From Cucumis sativus (lineage: Eukaryota > Streptophyta > Magnoliopsida > Cucurbitales > Cucurbitaceae), in assembly GCF_000004075.3 (NCBI RefSeq), contig NC_026655.2, positions 7,874,001 through 7,938,000 of the forward strand: 64,000 bases of DNA, in the 5' to 3' direction. The notes under the pieces are model-generated. The model saw only the letters and a list, made by a program, of their open reading frames with translations, did no database searches and was not told where the DNA came from. The translations under genes and the position numbers were made by a program. Every line of letters starts with the position of its first letter. Position 1 is the stretch's first letter. Below, one piece after another: positions 25,158 to 51,889 of the stretch.

Positions 25158-26810
25158 CGAAAGAGCTTGAGTTATCTCAAAATCAAATAGAGAACATTTG
25201 ATTCATTAACTACAATGAGTTAACAAACTAGGACCATGACTTCTGTTGCACATTTGAGGTACCAATCTGAAGAAGAATACTTCTAAGCCTTGGTTGAAGG
25301 GGCAGGGCATTTGACAGAGCATTTTCTGATGACAAAACTTCCGAGAATAGTTTACCAGAGTCACGTTCAAGGATGACCACTAGAATGACTTCTTTTTGTT
25401 GAAAGCCCCTTGAAGCATTCTCTCTTTATTTATGTTATACCGAAAAAAACACATGGTTTTTCTATGCTACTGCAGGGTTTCGACCTTTGGTAATGACGAT
25501 TTTGGTTCTTGTCTTACCCCATAGACGACGACTTCAGTTAGTCCTAAACACCTTGTTGAATTCTTAAATGCCCTGAGCTGCATGAACCTTGTAAACTTAA
25601 GGGCCAAACAATAGAATTGGAAGGGACAAGGTGGAGTTGCCTTATAACACGAGTGAAAACTTAAAAAGTTCTACTGGCATCACTGCCATCTCAATTATGG
25701 CGATGCAGGGTTTTTCGTTTTCCTTTTTTCAACACGTCAGAGGAGAGAATCTTGGTCTAGGATGCATGCCATAACAAGTCGTGCTATCTCAAGTTCGCTT
25801 GTGATGTCATAGGTTGATTTTTCTAATTTAGCTTTTAACATGCTGCATCATAGTTGCTATAATTTTGAGGTAGATTTTCAACCTGGCTCCCTTTTCAAAA
25901 TTTAAAATTGTCACAATGCAGGCAGTTGGAAATTTCATCATGCGCAAAAGAGGCCATTTTTGTTGCTGCAACAATCATGTCCAAAAAGTTATAGAGGTCG
26001 AATGAACTTACTTCTTGAGAAGATGTACGAGGGTCACCTACAGTAGCAGGAGCCATCCTTTTGTCAAAGTTAATATAGACGAACAATAAAGCAGTATTGA
26101 GATATCTTTCATTACCTATTTCGTAGTTAATCTTAACCTAGTTGAGTAGATCATATAACACTAATCCAGTATCTTCCAGCCACTTGATTAGAATATTCAG
26201 TGTTCATCGTACTAAGTATTCTCACTTAAGCATTCTAGAGTACGAATGGTTTATTAATTCAAAACCATTTGTATCATGTTCATAAGAAGTTTATTTTACA
26301 TGAGCCTACCACCCTCCAAAATAACGATGTACTTTATTTGCATCTTGTAAATTAGCTCATGGTTATTGATCTTGATTTTGCTGACATTTATTAAGTTTAA
26401 ACCTGAAGAGGTTAAAACTAACAGTGGGAGCTGAACAATTTTTTTAAGTCCTCCAAAGGATTCTCAGCAAAGCCTTGGGAGCTTGCTCTGGTCTTAGAGA
26501 TGAAAAGGTATGAGAAAGAAAATTAGATATTGTCAATTGTCAGAGGAGCAAGTTTGCATACAACCCCACGGCCAAGCACAAGAGGACATAAACATCTACA
26601 CCTTGATGTAAAGAATCTTTCAGCCCATCAAGCAACTCCAACTTGTTAGCCCACAAAGAATCCCAGTCAGATCTTAAATTGTCGAAACCAATTACGAGTC
26701 TTCTGAAGCCTCAACTGTATTCCTGAAATGAATGAGAAAATCACAGTCAAACTACCATTTTCCTGAACATACTGCAGCAGGAAGGAGAGCTCATATATTG
26801 GTAGATTTCC
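25158..26810. other. Intergenic region between convergent SNI1 and deacylase genes
   Basis: No coding sequence was recognised. The part nearest the deacylase gene (about 26440-26810) is less AT-rich and is probably its 3' untranslated region. A 63-codon minus-strand frame at 25895-26086 has no identifiable domain. Confidence 0.45.
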
Positions 26811-27935
26811 TTACTTAGACGGTTGGGAGTCAATCTGCATTGTGACTGGGCCATCATTCACCAAATTGACCTTCTCAAACATCAGTGCCCAAAACATCAA
26901 AACTGTATACTCTAGTAAATATCAGAGTTACTCGGAATCCAAAACTGAGCATAGTGAGATTACCTTCATCATTGCTCCAAACACTCCATCTACCCACAGG
27001 AAAAGGGAACAAAGACAAGATTCAGTAAACTCTTTATACTACTGGTTGAACCCGTTCCTATTTAGCATATTGACTGAATTTCATATTAGGAAAGATAGGT
27101 TACCTTTTATCGCATCTGGGTTGTAGGATTTACCGAACCTCTCGACCACAGAAGCGTAAAAAGGTTTAGCTCTTTGGGGAGGCATTGCCACATGAAAGTC
27201 CGGCTTGTTCCCCTTCAACATTCCGTACAGTGTAAACTGGCTGACTGGTTGCAATCCACCAAGTATAAGTTAATTAGTGGATTAACTCCAATTCACATTC
27301 TAGGTACAAACTTCGAAGCAAAGCCCAAACCTTTTTTCACTTACCTAATAGAACCTCGTAGTTTTTCTGCATCACCTGGAAGAAATATCAAGGAAAGTAG
27401 TAAAGCAAATCCTGAAGCTTTTGTTTAATTCGGAATAAGGAGGCAAGGAGTGTTTGTATAATTAAATTACGTTTAAGTCCCAAGCTTTGCCGGTACTCTC
27501 ATTTGGGAACAACCTCATATTTAGGACCTTACGGCATCTGAAACCCAATTTGAAAAGAAGTTTTAATGCCGGATGGAATCAGTATAGAAAAGAGAGGGAG
27601 GGGTGAGAGATGGTTGAGTAGATTACATGTATTCAGCGTCGGTGTCGGAGTCGGAGTCGTGAAGGCCGACGAGCACGAGGAGACCTGGGCCGATCTCTGA
27701 AACGGTGCGGCCATCGACCTGTGAAATGCAGTATCTCACACCGGCGATTTAGAAAAGCATTAAGAGAGGAAAAGAGAGAGAGAGAGGAGACCTGGACGCT
27801 TGCAGAGGCGACTCGCTGGACAACAGCTCTCATGGATCTAATGGGGCGTAGTTTGTTGTTGCTGAAGCGGAATACTGTGGTCCGCTTGGTACTTACGCTG
27901 GCTGCGAACAATGGCAGGTTTGCTACGCTATTCAT
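26811..27935 (-). CDS. D-aminoacyl-tRNA deacylase (DTD), possible organelle-targeted form
   Basis: Seven minus-strand exons join in phase: 27935-27792, 27718-27627, 27537-27471, 27375-27345, 27244-27104, 26989-26964 and 26870-26811. From the Met at 27833 the protein is 152 residues, the usual DTD length, starting MRAVVQRVASASV. From the in-frame Met at 27935 it gains 34 residues rich in Ser, Thr, Arg and Lys with no acidic residue, which looks like a transit peptide. Both family signature motifs are present: SQFTLYG in exon 5 and NDGPVT in exon 7 (the Gly-cisPro substrate-gating loop). By family knowledge the enzyme is a homodimer that removes D-amino acids (and glycine) mischarged onto tRNAs. 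It reads convergently with SNI1. Confidence 0.93.
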
Positions 27936-28717
27936 TCTTTTTTTGCTTCTTTTTGGGGATTGGGATTTTGTAAAATTGTAGCCTCTAGGAATGGGTTGAC
28001 GAAAATGAAAATGTGAAAATATTTTAAATATTATTATATTATGTTTTACTAAAAGTTTATAAGTAACAATCATCTATAGCCTAACATGTCTCGACTTCTT
28101 GAAATTTCAAATGTATTTCATGTTTCTCAAACTTTGAAATTTTGTGCATGCAAGTCTCTTGAATTTGACTTAAATTTAGTATAACTACTCTACAATTAAA
28201 GCCATATGAGTACAAGTTATGAAATTGTGTATTTTAAATCTTTTATAAAATCTATTTTTTTGAATACGAGTGATGAGAGATATGTATGAAGATAGTGCAT
28301 CTCAATCTCAAGTATTACCGTCATGGCATCAATTCAAAGAAGTTAGAGAAATAAATTTAAAGTTATTACAAATTAATGTTTCTAAACTAAGTTTCAATGT
28401 AATTTTTATGGTTATATACTAGTTTTAATCTAGACATTAGCGTGACTTAAGCTTATTTTGTCAAGAGAATAGACAATAAAGGGCAACCCATTCCAACCAA
28501 GTGTTAGAACGTGTATTTGTTAAGTAGAGATATAACCAACATTTACTACCTCCCCTGTGCTAAGAAATGCCATTTTCAAATATTTCACGAGCTGCATAGC
28601 CAATAACCCCTCATTCTATAGAGAAATTTCTCTCATATATTTCTAAAAATAAAATTAAAAAAGAAATACAAAAAGGGATTATTTTCAAATATGTTACGAT
28701 GATGATGAAAGCATCCA
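27936..28717. other. Intergenic region between deacylase and peroxidase genes
   Basis: About 780 bases of AT-rich DNA. It must hold the promoter and leader of the deacylase (minus strand) and the 3' untranslated end of the peroxidase. No repeat or other gene was recognised. Confidence 0.5.
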
Positions 28718-31462
28718 TCAACTCTGGTGAATGCTACAATCCGTCCTTCGCTCTCCATGTCTTCGTCCTCTCTTCACACCAATCGATCCCATTTTGTCCA
28801 TCGCCGCCGCAAAAGCTTGAAAAAACTTCTGCTTATCCTTCGCCAAACCCTGCACCATCGTCTTCATCCTCGCATCCGAAACCAGACCTTGATCCGTAGC
28901 CAACAATCCCAATTTCCCTTCCAAATTTCCGTAGTACGCATGATCAAACACAAACGGCGTCGTTACATCGAATGGCGCCACTATATCTGTATTTCCCCCG
29001 TACCTGGGGCACGACATTTTCAGCTCCTTCAGCAGTCTCCCGTCGATCGCTGGATCAGGTTGCTTCGTGCCTCTGTAGTCGTAGAGACGGTTCGTAAAGT
29101 GCTCGCAGTGTGCAAATCCGATCGTATGCGCACCGGAGAGGACGACAAGATCATCGGCCGATAGACCTTTGGAATTGAAGAGTTTGAGAAGTTGATCGAC
29201 GGTGGAATTTGCTCGTGGTAGATTGGAACCTATTCTGGACGCCATGGAGATCTTCCCGTCCCATCGTCCCTTCTTCACCGGGTAATACGGCCCTCCTGCC
29301 TGCAATTTTCTCGTTTCAGAATTTATTTTTCTTAACGACAATATGTTTTTTCTTTAAACGAAAGGTTAAAATTATCGTTATTACTATTAACTTTTGAAGA
29401 AACTATTTTCAAACATACTTTTTATTATCAATTTAACATTTGATTTTTGTATTTTTATTCACAGCTTTCAAATTTGACAAAATTAAATTTATCTTAGTCG
29501 TAAACTCTAACTTTATATCTAAAAGTAACTTTGGAAGTCTGTTTTGGAACTTTCGTGTTTGATAATGCTCTAATCACAAATTAACTAACTAGTATATTAG
29601 ATATGATATTGAATCCTGTATGTCTGTTACAACTCTAAACTGTTTAAATTTAATAATTTAGTGTCTATTAAGGAATTGAAGAGACTTCCGACGAAAATTC
29701 CAAACTTCATAAACATAGAGGACAATAAGAGCATAAGCAAGATTGATACTTTTTAAAATTCAACTCTTGTATAAGACACTCTTAAACTTGATAATCTACA
29801 TAGCTAAAATAAACCTTAACCGACATGAAATATGTATTAATTATTTTAAAGTCAAAAGGTTTAAATATGCAAAGAAAAAAAAATTCAAATAGGTCAGAAG
29901 TTGGATTTGATGTCTAATTTAATTTATGATGGGCCTATAAAGGTCCAAACACTTTTGGGCTAACCGCTTATCCATAATGAAGCCTAACGGGCTTTGGCCC
30001 AAGATGGGATGGAAATCACTTTTATCATCCTTATACGACATGGGAGATTATTTCTTCCTTTCTTCCATGTAGAATATTTCAATTATTTCTTCCTTTCTTC
30101 CATGTAGAATCCAAAAACATTGATGATTATTAACTAAAGCATCATTGGACAGAGGAAAATAACATTAAATAGTGGAGTTTAGATAAGGACAACTTAGTAG
30201 TAAACCAGTTGTAGACAAAAATAAATAAATAAATAAACTTAAGCACATGGAACTTTGATCTACTGCTTTAATTTTTGCTTAATTTCGATTTGGATTTGAA
30301 TTGTTTTCTTGGCTGCAATTTGCATGACAGCAGTCAATTGTGTTCGTATTCTAGTAAATATAATTTTATAACCAACTTAACAATAAAGTCCTCATTTAAT
30401 GTATGCTTTTCATGAACATGAGGATGTGTTTCTGATTGTGAATTGTGTCAGAATCTGACTTTACAGAACTAGATTTCATACTGAACTGGAAAATGGTGAA
30501 GTTGAAAAGACAGTTTTTTTTATCTACATTTCGATGCTGTGGACCAAGTGTTCTTTACAGATCAATAATAAACGGAACCATCTTCTTCTTGTCATTTTCC
30601 TTCTTGTGTTGCTCAAGCTTACTAATTAAATAATGGAGACAGTGGCAAATTTTCTAGGATACTGATACTGCATCTATACGTATTTTCTTTTCTTTTGATT
30701 TAGCCTATCCCTCACATTATCTAAGCAGAATAGTAACAATGTCCATTCAATATCAAATCATTGAACTAACTATCAAACACAATCCTTTATGTTTTGCTTA
30801 AATCTTTTTTTAATGTGCCGTTTTATATGCAGAAAATGACTAGATTTTATTGAATCAAGAGAAAAGGCAAAGGCTCTCACCAAATGGACAAAATCTCTGG
30901 CTGCGATTGCTAGGATGTCAGCACAAGACACAACGCCAGGGCATTTGCTCTCAACCAACGCCTTTGCTTTCTTGATGCTTTCAAACGCCTCAGGTCTCAG
31001 CCCTTTATTGTCCACTGCATCCTTTTCCGCCGCCACTTTGCTGCCTGGCTTTGTTGATATCAGAATCGACCCATCACAACCCTGCCATTTTGAAGAGCTT
31101 TCTCAAAATCCAGGTAATTGAAATTGATTACACAATGCATGTAGTAAAAATGTAGGTGTGGCTGAGGGTAATGGCCAAATGGGGCTTTAGAATTTTCTTA
31201 CTTCTACAAAGCAATCATGGAAGAAGAGGCGGAGTGTTGCTGGAGCTGAGACTGGTGCGTCTTTGAACTGTTGGGTAGTGATTGAGGAGACGAGCTGGTC
31301 GAGGTGAGGGCATGTTTTGTTATAGTAGTCGACGGAGAGGAGGCGGTGGCGGCGGGCGGGGGCTTGTTTAGGTGGTGGTGGTTTTGCATTGGCACATTTT
31401 GATGGTGTGTAGGAAATGAGAAGCAGAGTGAGAAAACAGAGAAGAGAAAAAGGGACAGGCAT
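28718..31462 (-). CDS. PER19: Class III peroxidase, PER19-like
   Basis: Three minus-strand exons, 31462-31202, 31081-30881 and 29299-28718, join in phase to 347 residues. The Met at 31462 is chosen because it opens a clean signal peptide (Leu/Phe-rich core, cleavage near CANA at 23-26). An in-frame Met upstream at 31543 would only lengthen it. The distal haem motif [15 protein letters not shown] carries Arg78 and catalytic His82. The proximal motif [15 protein letters not shown] carries haem-ligand His212. Family cysteines (CPHL, HDCF, GCDGS, SCAD, MSCP, TDCS) are in place. The protein resembles Arabidopsis peroxidase 19 (for example [15 protein letters not shown] and [12 protein letters not shown]). 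By family knowledge it uses H2O2 in the cell wall to oxidise phenolics. Introns 1 and 2 are at the classical class III positions; the third classical intron is absent. Intron 2 is 1581 bp. Confidence 0.93.
30047..30110 (+). repeat. Direct repeat in peroxidase intron 2
   Basis: A 29-bp unit (30047-30075) recurs exactly at 30082-30110 with a 6-base spacer, a 35-bp period. It looks like a local tandem duplication, with no other copy noticed in the window. Confidence 0.8.
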
Positions 31463-31683
31463 AACTGAGTGTGAGAGTGAAGAGAGGCAGCTTAGGACAA
31501 AGAGCAAATAGCGGAAAGAAGAATATAAAAAGGGGAAGACCACAGGAGTTGAAGTTGTTGGTAAACAGATTGCTATGAGGAAAAAAGGGAAGAATCAAGA
31601 CCCGTGAAACCCCAATACTAACAGCAAAAAGCTAGAAAGAGAAACAACCAACAGGCCAAGAGAAAAGCTAGGGAGAGAGAGAA

Positions 31684-31714
31684 ATATATATATATATATA
31701 ATATATATATATAT
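31684..31714 (+). repeat. (TA)n microsatellite upstream of the peroxidase
   Basis: An interrupted TA tract of about 31 bases, some 220 bases upstream of the peroxidase start codon. It lies in the promoter region and is a likely polymorphic site. Confidence 0.8.
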
Positions 31715-34369
31715 TGTTTGTGGGTACTGAGTAGTACCGATACCCAAAAATTTTATTTTGTGTTTGATATTGTATGTGTGGGTCTATGGGTCAAATGAAG
31801 ACCAATCAGTAGCATCTAGAGGGTGCCAATTTGGTACCCAAATCTCATACACATCTCATTAATAGGCATAGAGTATATAGCAATTTATCATTTGTAGGAA
31901 TCAAGAATAGGAGGTTGGCTTATTATCTAAATTATAGAAGGGAATTGCAAAATTTTCCAAATCATCTTCTATTAGTGCTACTTGTTTGGGGAGGATTTGA
32001 ACCTAAGAGGAAATATAGATTTTCGAACAATATTGTTTGTTGGAATGTCAAAAACATAGTACATGACAAGTAAGTCATATTATGAATGATATAAAAGGCA
32101 ATATTGTTTCTTTTGTTAAATATAACTATTGTGTTTGTAATTGTTTCTAAATTGTTATATATGGTCGATATCCCTGAACTTTATAAAGTATCTAGCAAGT
32201 TTTTGAAAGTTTGTGTTTTAAGCTCAATAATGTGAAGATAGAAGATTGAGGATTTGAATTTTCTACTCTTTAGTTGAGACTATATATTTTAAATCCTCAG
32301 GTTGCTTTTAGTTTTGGACTCAAAATATTGGAATTCCCATATCTTAATTTGATAATTAACTCTAATATTAGGCAATGATGCAGATGTGTGGCTCGAATGC
32401 TTGTCCCAGTCTAGAAGGTGTGTGGGGGCAACTTAGAAAATGGAGGAAAACAAAACAAAACAGAGATGGCCAGACATTTATACCATATTTTATCACCACA
32501 ATCGATTCTTAATTTATGTTTGTAATTCTTTTCCTTTGTGAATATTTTTTTATTACACAAAATATACATGTACTTTATATCGTTGCATTTATCTTGCATT
32601 TCGCCATAAAATTTGGCAGCCATTGAAAAAAATCAAATAAATGGAAGGCTGATAAAAGCTGATGCATGGAGAGCGTGACAGAAGCCCTGGAATAAGCCAA
32701 GTCAAGCATGAGCGATGAACTTCATAAATGCAAGGCATGTGCTAGCACAGGTACATCACTCACTTAACTTTACCCCATTTTTTCTACTCATATCAATGTC
32801 ACCCACCTGATTTCATTCCCCACTTTGATGTTAAATAAATCTAGAGTGGCTATTATATTTCTACCATGGAATCATTTTGTTTGCTTTACCTTATATATCC
32901 ATAAAGATGTTCTTTCTAAAATGTTTATATGAACTAAATATGCTTGGGTGAATTGAATATGAAGGGTAGCTTTTTAAGGTTAGTAGGGGGTGAGTGCCAT
33001 GTTGTGGAATTTTTTAGGTGGGTGAAATAGTAGAAATTTTAGAGGGGTGGATAAGAATCTCATGAGATTTTGTCCTTGTTTGCTTTCTATTTTTTTTTTT
33101 GGTATTGTTTGTAGGCTTCGATTTCGAACGACCTATTGTAACTATTCCGTAGTTATTGTTTTGCTTAGTTTGAGTCCTCTACTTCAAAAGTAGGTGCTTT
33201 TTTTGGGTTGGTTTTGTTTTGTATTCTTTTTATGTTTATGCATTCTTAAAGTCATTGTTTGTTTATAAAAGAATGAACTAAATATAAAGGGTAAGTTATT
33301 CAAATAAGGAATGTGTTTGGATTCACTTTTTAAATGCTTGAAAAACATATTTTTTTAGTGAAAAAACAATGTCTTAAACACTTGAAAGTCTATTTCAAAA
33401 TGTGCCATAATATTAGTTGGAAGTGAGCAAATGATTAAGTACATATTGTTTCCACTCAATGACTCCATATTTAACTATTTACCTTAGCAAGTTTTATCTT
33501 TTAATGAGGTAATGCTCCTATCTAAGAAGCACATACACATATATAGATACGACATGAACATGTCGGCATGGTATTTTTTAAAATCTAGATATGACACACA
33601 AGGACATGTTTATTAAAATATTTGTTTTTAAAAAATATATACAATTTTTATAGTAAAAGAAAATTCATAGTAAATAAATTTATGCTTATTTATATGCTTG
33701 AAATACTTAGTTTGGTGTATTGCATGTTCAAAAGTTATTATTATTGTTATATACGTGTCTTTTAGTTTACTCAATGAGTGTTTTTATGCATTTGTTCTAG
33801 TAACAAATGTTTGAGTGTTCAAATATTTGTGTCAAACACACTAATCAAATTAAAGTATCCTAGTTTTCTTAGACTCTTGTGAATCTTTATTAACTGTATT
33901 TTACTATTTTGTAAGAATTTAAAGCCGATAGAAATTTGTCCTTAGAGTCCTACTCTAATTATAGACTTTGGTTGAACCATTATTCCTTCTTGAATTTGTT
34001 TAGTGTTTGATACCTCCATCGAACTTAGAATTAAACATTCATAGATAAATAAGAACAATGTGTCCATTGATTTGACAAAAAAATTCCATAAGTGAAAGTT
34101 AAGTTCAAAGCCTATCCCTAAAATTTACAATATCCTATTATTATTATTATAGAAATACATATACATCAGTAAAGAAAAAAAAAGTCAACTAACAGAAACA
34201 TAATTCAATCCAAAGATCAACAGAGTGATGATAACAAAAATGAAAAAAAGAAGTTTGAATTGAGAAGTTTTTATCTTTTCCATTGTTTTACATTTTTGGA
34301 ATGGCTGAGAAGTGGAGAGGCAAATTGAAACTTCAAAAAGCTTTAGGTAGGAATTAGGACCATTAATTG

Positions 34370-34392
34370 TCTCTCTCTCTCTCTCTCTCTCA
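34370..34392 (+). repeat. (TC)n microsatellite
   Basis: About eleven TC units in intergenic DNA, followed by CACTCCTAC. Pyrimidine microsatellites often mark plant transcript leaders, but no gene start follows here. Confidence 0.75.
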
Positions 34393-36710
34393 CTCCTACA
34401 TTCCTCGTGGCCTTTTGAATTGGTACCACCAAATTTATGGGTCTGAAAAAGTAGTCATGAAAGCAACCCCTAAACAAAACCTGTCTTTTTCCCAGTGGCA
34501 ATGCACTTCATGTAATAATACCCCAATAAATAACCTTTAAGTTTTTGTTGAACCCAACAAATGAAAATGAAAATGAAAATGAAACAACCCTTTTGGATTA
34601 TTAATGGGTAGCTGAGGGGCCACTCAGGGTTTGGCTTCAGTCATCACCAACACATTGAGTACACTGCACACATCAGAAACTTAAGTACAAACTGTTGCAA
34701 TAAACATATTTTCAAATTTAAAATTCTGCATTTTGTTTTTACTTTTCTTAACTTAGAAAATATGGTGTCTTAAAAATAAGGTTGCATCAATATTTGTTAG
34801 TGGCAGACAGGATTTAAAGACAAAATTAGAGACAAAGAATCTGAAGGCTTTCAGAAGGATTAGAGATAAATCCAATATTGCATGTATTTCACAAAAAGGA
34901 TTTTATTATTATTATTATTTTCTGTCTTGTGTTTTTTACTCTGTAGCATTCCACTGAAAACTATATGTATGAGTTTGTTTGATTACTTTATGATGCCTTT
35001 GAAGTCAGAAATGTTTGGTTTCAAAAATTAAAGTATAGAAGAAGAACATGGTGGATGGTGGCTGAGCCATTCATGAGATTCCCTCACCCAATTAAAATAT
35101 TTTCCCCATCAAAGTTAGAGTTCTCATCTTAATCTTAACTTTAAAGTAAGAAGCTAAAAAGTAAAAAAGTTTGTAGGGTTAGCAACATTAAATCACCCAT
35201 AGTTTAATCCATGTTGTAATGGGGGTAGCTTATAGACTTGTTGGATGAGCTATTTCCAATGTTTGAGGGTGGGATGTGGACTGCCAACACGGTTCAATAG
35301 TTAACATATGTAGTTAAATCTGATACTTGTGTTTGGGGTAGTATTTTGAAACCTAACATGGTTTTCTCATTCTGATTGAAATTGTTGTTTGTCGTGGCAA
35401 AAAGAGAATTAGTCTATGTTTAATTGGTTTTAGAAGAGAAGTAAATTTCAATCTTATACTTCGAAAGCTAAGATATGTGCATTTGACTTAGAAATTATAT
35501 ACCTTTCGAGAAGATCCTAACATATTATGCAGTTTTTTTTCCCTAAAATAGTGAGTTATATCTACAGATCTTTAAATTTTGATAGACTTTATCATAGAGG
35601 ATTTTGTAAAAAAGAAAATGGTCAAATTAGGACAACTTTGAAAATTAAAGAGTGGACCTACAATTTAAGTACTTCCAAATAAGCAAATATCACTTTAATG
35701 TTATCTAGGAATTAGGCATGTAAACTATTTAAGTGCACTGGTTGAAATATTAGCATTTGAGATTGTAAAATCTTATATGTTGAATTATACCATTTGAAAT
35801 GATAACAAATGTCTTGTTAGAATTTTAATCTTTTATACATTGAAGTTAAAAGAATGAGAGGAAAACGTTAATATTTGAAAAACAAATGCTAGTATTTTGA
35901 TTCATGTTGTCGATAATTTAGTGAAGGTCAGACTTTATTTTGTAGAAACTAAGCTTGTTTTATCTTCAATGAAATGTTCACTATTATTATTTTAAATCTA
36001 TTCAAATAAAAAGGTAATTATCAAACAAAGATGTAACGTCGGAAGTTTAAGAGATGAATATGAATGAATTGACATCCTAGAGATTCTTAAGATGTGCTTA
36101 AAATAATTAAAAGTTATTATCTATGCAACATAGAAACTTCAAAATCCATCGTGCTTGGCTTGGAACAATTTTATGCTATGTGACCTGAAAAATTTTAGAA
36201 TATGCATGTGAGTGAAAAACCAAACATGTTGAGAAAAAACTTGTTGATTTGTTGGAACAAAATGATGCAACAAATGTTGGGCTCCTTGTCGACTCCAAAT
36301 TATGAGCCATAGGTCTAGAGCGTTACATCATATTTATTTATTTATTAATTTAAATAGAGAATAAAGTATTTGTTTAAAAGATGCACATGAATACGAATAA
36401 AAGGATGAGTTATGAAGCATAATTCTCAATACAAAATTTTAACACAAAATCGATGTTTGAAACGATAACGTTGACAAAAACATTGATAAATATCAAATGC
36501 CAACAGCCATCTTTCGATAAAATAAAAATGTTCACAAAAATATATTTAAAACAGTTACATTTTTCTTTTGTTTTTAAACAAACTAAATTTCTCGAGTTAA
36601 CACTCGGTTTATGTTGGTGATGTTTTAATCATATTCAAAAATATCAATTATTTCGTTAGGTAAAAATGTCAAATGTATGAAACATTAAAATGTTGATATG
36701 TCGTCAAAAA

Positions 36711-37292
36711 TAAGAGTGTAGAAATATGGGTTGAACCCGAATAATTCGGACTACCTAACTCATATTATAAAGGTTGAGTTGCGTTAGGTTAAAATGTGGG
36801 TTGGGTTGGGTTAAAAAAATTGATTTTTTTCGGGTTGGGTTGGGTATCGGGTTGGAAGGTTGAAAATTTTGGGTCAACCCAACCCAACCAGAATTAATAT
36901 AATATATATAATATTTTTTTGTTATATATTATTTATTTAATAAAATAAAATCTAAAAATTATGTTTCCTCCCTCCTCAATTTTCATCTCCTCACTCACAG
37001 TCACCCGTTTTCATTGTGTTTGATTCTTCTATTTCATCTCACTTCAGTCTTCTGTCTTCTCCCTTACAATCTCATCGTACACCTCTGTTTTCATTAGAAA
37101 GTATATAAAAAAAACATTAATAACACAACCCGACAATCCAACCCAAACCTAACTCATATATTTACGGGTTGGGTTGAAAACTAAATTTGGGTTATTCGGA
37201 TTGTCAACCTATATAACCCGAAAATATGGATTGGGTTGAGAATGTCTCCCAACCCAATCCACCCAACCCAACCCAACCCGATTACACCCTTA
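36711..37292. mobile_element. hAT-like MITE, 582 bp
   Basis: The termini are inverted: TAAGAGTGTA on the left and, read on the other strand, TAAGGGTGTA on the right, with one mismatch in ten. Next to each end are arrays of GGGTT/AACCC-type pentamers in opposite orientation, so the element can fold back on itself. It is flanked by 8-bp repeats GTCAAAAA (36703-36710) and GTCAAAAG (37293-37300), 7 of 8 matching, the target-site length of hAT transposons. It has no transposase frame. The hAT assignment is inferred from the duplication length. Confidence 0.75.
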
Positions 37293-37652
37293 GTCAAAAG
37301 TTCAACGACTATTCAAAGATCACATTTCATTTAATATTCAAATATGTCGAGTGGGTAGTATGTATATACATGCATATGTATATTAAATATGGTAAACATG
37401 ACAAACAAAAACTTAACTCGATTACATATGTAATCCGACTCAAAGGTTTCAGATTCAAATATACTTTACCCGAAAAGAGTAAAGTTAAGTTGGAGTGGCC
37501 CATTGCATGGCCCAAAATCATTGGAGTTGGTTCCTGATGGGCCTTTGATCTTCACATTAAACAGCCCATTTTCCTCTGTTCAACTATCCAACTTCAACCC
37601 ATTTCTCTTACTCTGGAGAGCTGGTGCAGAGCATCGGCAAGTAGAAAAAAAA

Positions 37653-51889
<14,237 letters not shown>

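Larger units (their letters stand above)
31463..36702. other. Intergenic region between divergent peroxidase and DEAH9 genes
   Basis: About 5.2 kb. The first 250 bases hold the peroxidase leader and promoter, with a (TA)n tract at 31684-31714. Beyond this, only short frames and simple repeats were seen. A less AT-rich patch at 32640-32760 was examined for a microRNA-like foldback, but no mature miRNA sequence was recognised. Confidence 0.45.

Noticed and set aside
31460..31543. Upstream in-frame Met of the peroxidase as the start
   Set aside because: The Met at 31462 gives a normal signal peptide directly; the upstream extension would put 27 extra residues before it without a clear benefit.
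32640..32760. Possible microRNA precursor in a GC-richer patch
   Set aside because: No known mature miRNA sequence was recognised and no convincing long foldback could be drawn by eye.
36711..37292. GGGTT arrays as interstitial telomere repeat
   Set aside because: Plant telomere repeats are TTTAGGG; these pentamers lack that unit and are bounded by MITE ends.
37226..37537. 103-codon plus-strand ORF
   Set aside because: It starts inside the GGGTT/AACCC arm of the MITE and has no domain; the frame is a by-product of the repeat.
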